Source: Methylophilaceae bacterium
Lineage (GTDB): Bacteria; Pseudomonadota; Gammaproteobacteria; Burkholderiales; Methylophilaceae
Direction of reading: 5' to 3'
Assembly (NCBI GenBank): GCA_905339275.1
Contig: CAJPFK010000003.1
Location: forward strand, 161,356 to 225,355
Length of the DNA stretch: 64,000 nucleotides
Both the position numbers and the translations under genes were made by a program. Every line of letters begins with the position of its first letter. Position 1 is the first letter of the stretch. Below are positions 56,969 to 64,000 of the stretch, piece after piece. The notes beneath the pieces are model-generated. The model had not been told where the DNA came from. It saw only the letters and a list, made by a program, of their open reading frames with translations, and did no database searches.

Positions 56969-57424
56969 ATGTTGAATCAGCCTGTGCCCGACTTCGAATT
57001 ACCCTCCACCGGCGGCAAAATATTTAAACTTTCGGACCACCTTGGCAAAACACTGGTCATCTACTTTTACCCCAAAGACTCGACACCGGGATGCACCTCG
57101 CAAGGCCAGCAGTTCCGGGATGCCTACCCGGAGTTTACAGCGGCCGATACCGAAATTTTCGGCATCTCGCGCGACAGCCTGAAGTCCCATGAGAACTTCA
57201 AGGCCAAGTTCGGCTTTCCATTCGACTTGCTATCAGACACCGATGAAACCGCCTGCAACCTCTTCGGCGTGATGAAAATGAAGAATATGTACGGCAAACA
57301 GGTGCGCGGCATTGAACGCAGCACCTTTGTCATCGATGCCAACGGCCAGCTCATGCGCGAATGGCGTGGCGTTAAAGTCGATGGACACGCTAAGGAAGTT
57401 CTCAATTTTATTCAATCACTCTGA
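56969..57424 (+). CDS. bcp: Thioredoxin-dependent peroxiredoxin, Bcp/PrxQ type
   Basis: 151 residues from ATG 56969 (MLNQPVPDFELPSTGGKIFK). Peroxidatic Cys42 in YPKDSTPGCTSQG. The resolving Cys found five residues later in E. coli BCP is replaced here by Gln47, so it is of the 1-Cys variant. Reduces hydroperoxides in the cytoplasm. Confidence 0.93.
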   Translation: MLNQPVPDFELPSTGGKIFKLSDHLGKTLVIYFYPKDSTPGCTSQGQQFRDAYPEFTAADTEIFGISRDSLKSHENFKAKFGFPFDLLSDTDETACNLFGVMKMKNMYGKQVRGIERSTFVIDANGQLMREWRGVKVDGHAKEVLNFIQSL

Positions 57425-57442
57425 CAGGGAAATTCTCATCTC

Positions 57443-58840
57443 ATGAGCAAAAAGCGTGACGCTGCGACCAAGCTGTTCGTCCTCGATACCAATGTACTGA
57501 TGCACGACCCCTCCAGTCTGTTCCGGTTCGAGGAACATGACATTTATTTACCGATGGTCACGCTGGAAGAACTCGACAACAACAAAAAAGGCATGACCGA
57601 AGTTGCGAGAAATGCGCGCCAGGCCAGCCGCAATCTGGAAGAAATCGTCGGCAGCGAATTAATCAACCTGGAAGACGGCTGCCCCCTGGCCATCAACGGC
57701 AACAAGCACCTCACGGGCCGCCTGTTCCTGCAAACGAGCGCAGTAAGCGTCGACCTGCCCATGCTCGCCGGCAGCAAGGCAGATAACCAGATTCTCGGCG
57801 TGGTGTGGGATTTGCAAAAGAAATATGCCGATCGCCATGTCATCCTGGTTAGCAAGGACATCAATATACGCATCAAGGCGCGTGCGATTGGCGTCCCTGC
57901 CGAAGATTACTTCAACGACAAGGTGCTGGAAGACACAGACCTGCTATACAGCGGGATGAAAGAACTGCCCGCGGATTTCTGGGACAAGCACAGCAAGGCC
58001 ATGGAATCCTGGCAAGATGCCGGCAGAATGTTCTACCGCATCACCGGGCCGATATGCAAGACGCTGCTCATCAATGAGTTTCTCTATTATGAATACGAGC
58101 AGCCTTTCCACGCCATCGTCAGAAATGTCGAGGGCAACACCGCAGTGCTGGAAGTCATCAAGGACTATACCCAGCCCAAGCATAATATCTGGGGAATTAC
58201 CGCACGCAACAGGGAGCAGAACTTTGCGCTGAATCTGCTGATGGACCCGGAAGTAGATTTCGTCACCCTGCTTGGCCAGGCCGGGACCGGCAAGACATTG
58301 CTGACGCTGGCCTCGGCCCTGACGCAGACGCTGGACAAGAAAATCTACAGCGAAATCATCATGACACGCGTCACTGTGCCGGTTGGCGAAGATATCGGGT
58401 TCCTGCCCGGTACGGAAGAGGAAAAAATGGCCCCATGGATGGGAGCATTGGAAGACAATCTCGATGTCCTCAATAAATCCGATGAAGATGCTGGTGAATG
58501 GGGCCGCGCCGCCACGCAGGACCTGATCCGCACGCGAATCAAGGTCAAGTCCCTCAATTTCATGCGCGGACGGACTTTCCTGCATAAATTCCTCATCATT
58601 GACGAGGCGCAGAACCTCACCCCCAAGCAGATGAAAACGCTGATTACGCGCGCAGGACCGGGCACCAAGGTGGTTTGTCTCGGCAACATCGCGCAGATCG
58701 ATACACCGTACCTGACAGAAGGGAGTTCAGGCCTGACATATGTCGTCGACCGGTTCAAGGGCTGGGGACATAACGGGCATATCACCCTGGTTCGCGGCGA
58801 ACGTTCAAGACTGGCGGATTTTGCTGCAGAAGCCTTGTAA
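57443..58840 (+). CDS. PIN domain-PhoH fusion ATPase
   Basis: 465 residues. N-terminal PIN RNase domain with LFVLDTNVLMHDPSSLFRFE (Asp cluster) and VTLEELDNNKKG, then a PhoH ATPase with Walker A LGQAGTGKTLLTLA (about 275-288) and Walker B KFLIIDEAQNLTP. PhoH2-type toxin-like RNA helicase/RNase family; biological role in this group unsettled. 18 bases after bcp, possibly co-transcribed. Confidence 0.9.
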   Translation: MSKKRDAATKLFVLDTNVLMHDPSSLFRFEEHDIYLPMVTLEELDNNKKGMTEVARNARQASRNLEEIVGSELINLEDGCPLAINGNKHLTGRLFLQTSAVSVDLPMLAGSKADNQILGVVWDLQKKYADRHVILVSKDINIRIKARAIGVPAEDYFNDKVLEDTDLLYSGMKELPADFWDKHSKAMESWQDAGRMFYRITGPICKTLLINEFLYYEYEQPFHAIVRNVEGNTAVLEVIKDYTQPKHNIWGITARNREQNFALNLLMDPEVDFVTLLGQAGTGKTLLTLASALTQTLDKKIYSEIIMTRVTVPVGEDIGFLPGTEEEKMAPWMGALEDNLDVLNKSDEDAGEWGRAATQDLIRTRIKVKSLNFMRGRTFLHKFLIIDEAQNLTPKQMKTLITRAGPGTKVVCLGNIAQIDTPYLTEGSSGLTYVVDRFKGWGHNGHITLVRGERSRLADFAAEAL

Positions 58841-58913
58841 GGGCGGCGCCACATGATTTGCCGCATGCCGCAAACAACAGGATCAGGACTATCGGGTTTT
58901 CATTAGCGTCAGA

Positions 58914-60080
58914 ATGAATCCAGGCTTCTATATCATACTGACAGCGCAGTTCCTGTCGGCACTTGCGGATAACGTGCTGCTGTTCACCGCCATCGCCCTG
59001 CTCCGCAATCTGGACGCACCCAGTTGGCATGACCCGATGTTGCAATGGTTTTTCGTCGTGTCCTACATCATCCTCGCCCCCCTGGTCGGTTCGGTCGCAG
59101 ATGCGTTTCCCAAGGGGCGGGTCATGTTCGCCACGAATGCAATCAAATTTATCGGCAGTTCCGCCATGATGCTGGGCATGCCCCCGCTGTATGCCTACGG
59201 CATTGTCGGCATTGGCGCAGCCGCCTATTCTCCCGCCAAATACGGCATTCTGACGGAATACCTGCCTCCGCACCTCCTGGTCAAGGCCAATGGCTGGATG
59301 GAGGGCTCCACCGTCATGGCGATTGTGCTAGGCACGATACTGGGCGCGGTGCTACCCAGCATAAATATCCAGACGGCAATGATCGTGATTACCATGCTCT
59401 ACATGATGGCTGCCGTGTTCAATCTTTACATTCCCAAGGTGCCGATCGACCACAAGCTCCCCCGGAAAGACCCCGTTTATGTATTGCGTGATTTCTGGCA
59501 TTCGTTCAAGGTGCTTTGGAAGGATATGCAGGGACAGGTATCGCTGGCCGTTACCACGCTGTTCTGGGGAGTCGGCGCAACACTCCGCTTCGTGGTGCTG
59601 GCCTGGGCAGGATTCGCACTGGACTTCACGCAGAAACAATCCACCTACCTGATGGTCATCGTGGCGATCGGTATCGCAATCGGCTCCATATTTGCCGCAC
59701 GCAGGATCAGGCTGGAAGAATCGGTTAAAGTATTGCCGGCAGGCATCATCGCAGGCGGGCTGGTAATGGCCATGACCCTGGTCAGCGAATGGCATATCGC
59801 CTGTATCCTGTTATTGCTGATCGGGGCCTTCAGCGGTTATCTGGTCGTACCGCTCAACGCATTGCTGCAACACCGCGGCCACTTACTGATCGGCGCCGGC
59901 CATTCGATCGCCGTGCAGAATTTCAATGAAAATCTCGGCATTGCGGTGCTCATCAGCATCTATACCCTGATGGTCAGGGCAGATATCGAGATCAATTCGA
60001 TCATACTCATTTTCGGCCTTTTCATCAGCATCATGATGAGCGGGATCTATAAACTATACAGGACGCACACACCAAAATAA
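58914..60080 (+). CDS. lplT: Lysophospholipid transporter LplT (MFS)
   Basis: 388 residues, about twelve transmembrane segments. N-terminal FYIILTAQFLSALADNVLLF, then APLVGSVADAFPKGRVMFAT and AYSPAKYGILTEYLPPHLLV, all typical of LplT. In E. coli it flips lysophospholipids inward for re-acylation by Aas; no aas gene follows here. Confidence 0.92.
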   Translation: MNPGFYIILTAQFLSALADNVLLFTAIALLRNLDAPSWHDPMLQWFFVVSYIILAPLVGSVADAFPKGRVMFATNAIKFIGSSAMMLGMPPLYAYGIVGIGAAAYSPAKYGILTEYLPPHLLVKANGWMEGSTVMAIVLGTILGAVLPSINIQTAMIVITMLYMMAAVFNLYIPKVPIDHKLPRKDPVYVLRDFWHSFKVLWKDMQGQVSLAVTTLFWGVGATLRFVVLAWAGFALDFTQKQSTYLMVIVAIGIAIGSIFAARRIRLEESVKVLPAGIIAGGLVMAMTLVSEWHIACILLLLIGAFSGYLVVPLNALLQHRGHLLIGAGHSIAVQNFNENLGIAVLISIYTLMVRADIEINSIILIFGLFISIMMSGIYKLYRTHTPK

Positions 60081-60119
60081 GCGGGGCTGGACGGCACAGC
60101 ACGCCCCTGTCCCGCTCAT

Positions 60120-61448
60120 CTAGTGCAGCTTTACCTTGGCCTCGGTTCTGCGGGTTATGACTCTCGCAAGCGTCTGCAGAAACACCGTAAAAAAGCCGTG
60201 CAGCGCCATCAGATGCATCTTGTACAAGGACTGATACATGAATCGCGCGATCAGCCCCTCAACAAACATGCTGCCGCCGGAGATTGCCCCCATCAGGTTA
60301 CCCACGGTGGTGTAACGACCGAGGTTCACCAATGAACCATAATCGCGATAGGTATACTCAGGAATGGATTTCCCTGCAACCCGGCGCTTGACCGTGCTGA
60401 CCAGCATGGAAGCCTGCTGGTGAGCCGCCTGCGCACGGGGAGGTACATTTTCGTTATAGCCCGGTCTTGGGCACGCGGCACAATCGCCAAACGCAAAGAC
60501 ATTCTCATCCAGCGTCGTTTGCAACGTTCTATGCACGACCAGTTGGTTAATCCGGTTGGTTTCCAACCCATCCAGATTGTTCAGGAAATCCGGCGCCTTG
60601 ATTCCGGCAGCCCAGACAACGAGCTCTGACGGTATAAAGCGTCCAGTATGGGTATAGATGCCCTTCTGAGTCACTTCCGTTACCCGCTCACCCATATAGA
60701 GATGGACCTTCAGTTTGCGCAGCTCCATCTCGACAGAGTTCGACAGCTTGGGCGGCAATGCAGGCAATACGCGCTCGCTGGCCTCAATAAGCGAAATTTT
60801 GATATCCCGGTCTGGATTAATTTTATCCAGGCCGTAGGCAGCCAATTCTCGTGTGGTGTTATGCAATTCTGCGGCGAGTTCGACACCGGTCGCCCCCGCC
60901 CCGACAATGACAACCTCAAGCTGCCCTGCCCGCACCGGCTCTTCCTGCGTTTGCGCACGCACCAGTGCATTATGCAGACGGCGATGGAAGCGCTCCGCCT
61001 GATCCTGCGTATCCAGTGCGATCGAATGCTCTCTGGCACCGGCAATACCGAAATCATTGGTTGTACTGCCAACCGCAATAATCAGGGTATCGTACTGGAA
61101 AGTACGGCGAGGAATGATTTCTATGCCATCTTCATCATAAAATGGCGCCACATAAACTTCCCGCTTGGCCCGGTCCAGTCCATCCATGCTACCCAGGCGG
61201 AAACGGAAATGATTCCAGTGCGCTTGCGCCAGGTATTCCAGCTCATGCTTATCCGGATTCATACTACCTGCTGCAATTTCATGCAGCAGCGGTTTCCAGA
61301 CATGCGTGCGTGTACGATCAATCAGGGTAATGGCAGCCTTGCCCTTACGTCCGAGAGATTTTCCAAGACGCGTTGCAAGCTCAAGGCCACCCGCGCCACC
61401 ACCCACAATCACCACGTGATGCAAGTCAGACTTTATTTTTATTTCCAT
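60120..61448 (-). CDS. Type II NADH dehydrogenase-like FAD oxidoreductase
   Basis: 442 residues. FAD-binding HHVVIVGGGAGGLELATRLG (10-29), second Rossmann VVIVGAGATGVELAAELHN, FAFGDCAACPRPGYNENVPP, and a C-terminal amphipathic/hydrophobic tail ARFMYQSLYKMHLMALHGFF for membrane attachment. Oxidises NADH and reduces quinone without proton pumping; sulfide:quinone reductase relatives differ in Cys pattern. Downstream of the two XoxG-like cytochromes on the same strand, so it may be a route for NADH from methanol/formate oxidation. Confidence 0.9.
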   Translation of the reverse strand: MEIKIKSDLHHVVIVGGGAGGLELATRLGKSLGRKGKAAITLIDRTRTHVWKPLLHEIAAGSMNPDKHELEYLAQAHWNHFRFRLGSMDGLDRAKREVYVAPFYDEDGIEIIPRRTFQYDTLIIAVGSTTNDFGIAGAREHSIALDTQDQAERFHRRLHNALVRAQTQEEPVRAGQLEVVIVGAGATGVELAAELHNTTRELAAYGLDKINPDRDIKISLIEASERVLPALPPKLSNSVEMELRKLKVHLYMGERVTEVTQKGIYTHTGRFIPSELVVWAAGIKAPDFLNNLDGLETNRINQLVVHRTLQTTLDENVFAFGDCAACPRPGYNENVPPRAQAAHQQASMLVSTVKRRVAGKSIPEYTYRDYGSLVNLGRYTTVGNLMGAISGGSMFVEGLIARFMYQSLYKMHLMALHGFFTVFLQTLARVITRRTEAKVKLH

Positions 61449-61491
61449 TGAGACTTAATCCAATATTAAAACCGGGTTGATGGCCTGACTG

Positions 61492-62046
61492 TTAGTTGAG
61501 CCAGGGCTTGTCACCTTCACCCTTATATTGCGTGCGCAGCCAAGCAATAATTTTCAGGATATCATCCGTAGGTAACAGTTCAGCGTTATTGGCGATCTGC
61601 TGGTGCCATGCAAACATGCCGCCATTACTTCCTCCGGCAATGGTTTCAAACATACCCTTATCGGTTATGTGCTTCGCATACTGCCAACGGTCATCCGTGA
61701 TGGATACCGCGACCTGCCCATCGCCATTCGGGCCATGGCATTGCGTGCAAGACCAATAGCCGAATTTCTTCTTGCCTTCTTTCGCCGCTTCCGGGTCATT
61801 TGCATACAGCTTGGTATAAGGGTTGATGCAGGTCTGCAGGAATTCCTTGGCCTGCGGGGTGTCGCTAGCTGCCGCTTTAATGACCAGCGGGCTATTATCT
61901 TTCGTGGACTCAAAGGCACACTGGGCGCCGGCATCGGGCTTGGATGCAGCGACTTTCGCCTCACCGCCTGTATCCGTACTCTGACCGCAACCGGTCATCG
62001 CAATCAAAAATGATAAACAAACAAAGCCTAGCCTGGATAAACGCAT
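61492..62046 (-). CDS. Lipid-anchored XoxG-like cytochrome c (paralogue)
   Basis: 184 residues from the ATG at 62046 with GGGAGC upstream; upstream in-frame codons pass through the terminator of the next gene and are rejected. Signal peptide with lipobox MTGC gives a lipidated Cys20, followed by a linker GQSTDTGGEAKVAASK. Heme site C100-TQ-C103-H104. From CAFESTKDNSPL on it is roughly four fifths identical by eye to the XoxG at 62158-62673, clearly a tandem duplicate. Predicted to sit on a membrane and accept electrons from XoxF or relay from XoxG. Confidence 0.85.
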   Translation of the reverse strand: MRLSRLGFVCLSFLIAMTGCGQSTDTGGEAKVAASKPDAGAQCAFESTKDNSPLVIKAAASDTPQAKEFLQTCINPYTKLYANDPEAAKEGKKKFGYWSCTQCHGPNGDGQVAVSITDDRWQYAKHITDKGMFETIAGGSNGGMFAWHQQIANNAELLPTDDILKIIAWLRTQYKGEGDKPWLN

Positions 62047-62103
62047 GATGCTCCCTCCCTGTGAACGTTTTATGAATTTTACCTTAAAGTCATTGATGGA
62101 CAT

Positions 62104-62136
62104 AAAAAAACGGCCACTGTATTCAACAATGGCCGT
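62104..62136 (-). terminator. Rho-independent terminator after xoxG
   Basis: Minus strand: ACGGCCATTG...CAGTGGCCGT stem (62136-62127 / 62119-62110) followed by a seven-T tract (62110-62104). It lies between xoxG and its lipoprotein paralogue. Confidence 0.88.
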
Positions 62137-62157
62137 CATTTCTTATTTACTGCCTGA

Positions 62158-62673
62158 TTACTTCAACCAGGGCTTGTCGCCACCGCCCTTGTACTGGGTA
62201 CGCAACCAACCCACGATCTTCAGGATATCATCCGTAGGAACCAGTTCAGGGTTGTTGGCAACCTGTTGATGCCAGGCGAACATGCCGCCGTTACTTCCTC
62301 CGGCAATGGTTTCAAACATACCCTTGTCAGTCGCATGCTTCGCATACTGCCAGCGGTCATCCGTAATGGATACCGCAACCTGGCCATCACCGTTCGGGCC
62401 ATGACATTGCGTGCATGAGTAGTACCCGAATTTCTTCTTGCCGGCTTTTGCTTTCTCCGCATCGGCAGCATACAGCTTGGTATAAGGATTGACACAGGTG
62501 GTCAGAAACTCCTTCGCTTCGGGCGTATCGGTATCCACGACCTTGATGTTCAACGGACTATTATCTTTAGTGGAAACCAGGTCACACGCTGCACTGGCTT
62601 GCAAAGGCATTAAACCTGCAAGAGTCACCATCGAAACGAATAAGGTTGCCTTTACTGCTTTATTGCTTAACAT
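62158..62673 (-). CDS. xoxG: Cytochrome c XoxG, electron acceptor of XoxF
   Basis: 171 residues. Signal peptide ending ASA (residue 28), heme site C87-TQ-C90-H91 (SCTQCHGPNGDGQ), then AGGSNGGMFAWHQQ and LKIVGWLRTQYKGGGDKPW, typical of the cL-type cytochromes of methanol dehydrogenases. Cys30 and Cys60 could form a disulfide. ATG with GAGGAG upstream. Downstream of xoxJ with a 129-base gap holding nothing recognised. Confidence 0.9.
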   Translation of the reverse strand: MLSNKAVKATLFVSMVTLAGLMPLQASAACDLVSTKDNSPLNIKVVDTDTPEAKEFLTTCVNPYTKLYAADAEKAKAGKKKFGYYSCTQCHGPNGDGQVAVSITDDRWQYAKHATDKGMFETIAGGSNGGMFAWHQQVANNPELVPTDDILKIVGWLRTQYKGGGDKPWLK

Positions 62674-62802
62674 GTCTTCTCCTCGTATGTATTTCAGGCT
62701 TTAAATCCGATTCATGCTTGCACATCAATCAACTACACCGTGAATAACGAACCATCATTGAGTTGGTTGACGAAATTGCCTGCCATCCAACAATGACTTT
62801 TG

Positions 62803-63723
62803 TTATTCATTTTTAGGTATTACATCGCCGCGGGCTCTGACTTTTGCTTTACGTTCATCGACCACAGGCAGGTATGGAACACCATATTCGTCCAGAATCT
62901 TAAGAATATCGGCTTGGCGGCGATCCAGCACTTCCTGGATGATCGCCTGACGCTCCTTGTCTTTTTTGCGCATGCCCATGGAAATATTGAACTGCAGCTT
63001 ACCTGTTTCAGGCATCCCCTCATATTCCGGAGCAGGAACGACAACCAGTGGAACACTGGCTTTTTTCGCGTAATAACCAGCAATCGGACCCCAGAGGATA
63101 GCGACATCGATATCCCCTTTCACCAGGTCATCAATCACAAAACTTGGCGGTAGCGTCAGATCACGAAATATTCTATAAGGCCTGGCATTCTCCATCAAAC
63201 CCTTATCATCAAGCACAGAAGCTACCGGCGTCTTATCGATGACGCCGATCGCCTTGGCCTTTTTCAGGTCCGGCGAATCCCAATCCGTAATATTATAACC
63301 ACTATCTTTGCGGTAGACAAAGACGTATGTTGAACGGTAATAGGGCTTAGTCGTCAACAACATATCGTTAAATGCAACAGTGCCAATCACCACGTCGCAG
63401 CGGTTGGCATTCAGGGTATTTCTATAGTAACCCAGACGATGGTGCCAGAATTGGTATGAAAGGGTTTTATTCAGATCTTTTGCAATCAGTTCGGCAATCT
63501 TGTTCTCAAAACCTTCCTGCTTGCTGTTGGAAAACGGCAGATTATCTGCCTCTGCACAGGCCTTGAATTCGGTTGGGTCTTCCACTCGCCTGGGTTCGCC
63601 ACCACGCCCGATGTCCATGTTGACATTCAGTTCGTTCGGAGCTGCACCTTCGTCTGCGTGCGCGGGCACAATGAAGCCGAACATGATCAGCAGCATTGAA
63701 AAGTGTTTGAGTTTCCTAAGCAT
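62803..63723 (-). CDS. xoxJ: XoxJ periplasmic protein
   Basis: 306 residues from the ATG at 63723 (MLRKLKHFSMLLIMFGFIVP) with GAGGAAGAG upstream; the longer frame to 63801 runs through a terminator hairpin and is rejected. Signal peptide, then a periplasmic solute-binding-like fold: EFKACAEADNLPFSNSKQEG and NANRCDVVIGTVAFNDMLL. XoxJ/MxaJ proteins are thought to help maturation or activation of the methanol dehydrogenase. Sits between xoxF and xoxG as in other methylotrophs. Confidence 0.92.
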   Translation of the reverse strand: MLRKLKHFSMLLIMFGFIVPAHADEGAAPNELNVNMDIGRGGEPRRVEDPTEFKACAEADNLPFSNSKQEGFENKIAELIAKDLNKTLSYQFWHHRLGYYRNTLNANRCDVVIGTVAFNDMLLTTKPYYRSTYVFVYRKDSGYNITDWDSPDLKKAKAIGVIDKTPVASVLDDKGLMENARPYRIFRDLTLPPSFVIDDLVKGDIDVAILWGPIAGYYAKKASVPLVVVPAPEYEGMPETGKLQFNISMGMRKKDKERQAIIQEVLDRRQADILKILDEYGVPYLPVVDERKAKVRARGDVIPKNE

Positions 63724-63761
63724 CGTCTCTTCCTCGTCGTTGTTAGCGGTCTTTATAAGAT

Positions 63762-63788
63762 AAAAAACACCCCGCCGGAGCGGGGTGT
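63762..63788 (-). terminator. Terminator/attenuator between xoxF and xoxJ
   Basis: Minus strand ACACCCCG-CTCCGG-CGGGGTGT followed by TTTTTA (63767-63762). A strong G/C stem with a T run, 53 bases after the xoxF stop. Confidence 0.88.
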
Positions 63789-63840
63789 CTATAGGACACA
63801 CTAACTTGGTGTTAGTTCTGCACTAAGTCTTGCGACTCAA

Positions 63841-64000
63841 TTACAGAGCGAACACGTTCAGTGCACCGCCGCCAGGAGCAGCGTTGTACTTGGTCAGTTC
63901 TGCATAACCACCAGCAGCGCCGAGGGCGTCTGTCGGGTTAGTCAGGCCAAGGTTCATCGCTACGCCAGCCCAACCGCCGATACCGGACAGTACGCCAACG
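63841..64000 (-). CDS. xoxF: Lanthanide-dependent methanol dehydrogenase XoxF (C-terminal fragment)
   Basis: Only the last 52 residues are inside the window (end VLSGIGGWAGVAMNLGLTNP ... GGALNVFAL). This matches the C-terminus of XoxF/MxaF-type PQQ methanol dehydrogenases, and the downstream xoxJ-xoxG order supports XoxF. The catalytic region with the lanthanide-coordinating extra Asp lies outside the window, so the metal type is inferred from context. Periplasmic oxidation of methanol. Confidence 0.85.
   Translation of the reverse strand, partial: VGVLSGIGGWAGVAMNLGLTNPTDALGAAGGYAELTKYNAAPGGGALNVFAL

Overview
The window looks like chromosome of a methylotrophic betaproteobacterium, most likely Methylophilaceae or a close relative (inference; genus not determinable). 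Reasons: a truncated formate--tetrahydrofolate ligase at the left edge; a lanthanide-type methanol oxidation cluster at the right edge (xoxF C-terminus, xoxJ, two xoxG-like cytochromes); quinoprotein-associated accessory genes between; and a core gene order and protein features of betaproteobacterial type.

Left part (1-4.1 kb): fhs (partial, minus), divergent argB, a pyrimidine 5'-nucleotidase and slmA, then tRNA-Val(CAC). Accessory island (4.1-9.8 kb): an integron-type gene-cassette array of eight cassettes, all read on the minus strand, separated by attC-like sites, with a good sigma70-type promoter firing into the first cassette but no integrase gene in sight. Cassettes encode a FlK-like thioesterase, an SRPBCC protein, a protein with a PD-(D/E)XK-like ExK signature, secreted/lipoprotein unknowns, a lone RelE/ParE-type toxin-like protein and a frameshifted unknown.

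Core block 1 (9.8-32.9 kb, all minus): cca, an NDUFA9-like epimerase, slt and a small membrane protein, then the complete division and cell wall cluster in the order (transcriptional) mraZ-rsmH-ftsL-ftsI-murE-murF-mraY-murD-ftsW-murG-murC-murB-ddl-ftsQ-ftsA-ftsZ-lpxC. A four-repeat MraZ operator stands in front of mraZ. RNase P RNA follows at 33.4-33.7 kb.

Core block 2 (33.7-49.5 kb): pyrC-rsmI (minus) facing lpoA-yraN-diaA-dolP (the same order as E. coli yraL-yraP), DUF3579 and TlpA-like genes, a PilZ-like protein, trxA-rho, a ladder of decaying direct repeats of the rho 3' end, rpmE, a GT39/83-type glycosyltransferase, and the molybdenum cofactor run moaA-mobA-mobB-moeA.

Quinoprotein region (49.5-64 kb): a TonB-dependent receptor closely resembling the E. 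coli PQQ receptor PqqU/YncD, a SoxYZ-like carrier, cytochrome b561, a quinoprotein-relay metallo-hydrolase, TonB, an orphan histidine kinase, Bcp, PIN-PhoH, LplT, a type II NADH dehydrogenase, and then the xox genes. My main inference is that the receptor/SoxYZ/hydrolase/TonB group supports the PQQ enzyme XoxF encoded about 10 kb away (PQQ capture and quinoprotein handling), and that electrons from XoxF pass through two closely related XoxG paralogues, one soluble and one predicted to be lipid-anchored.
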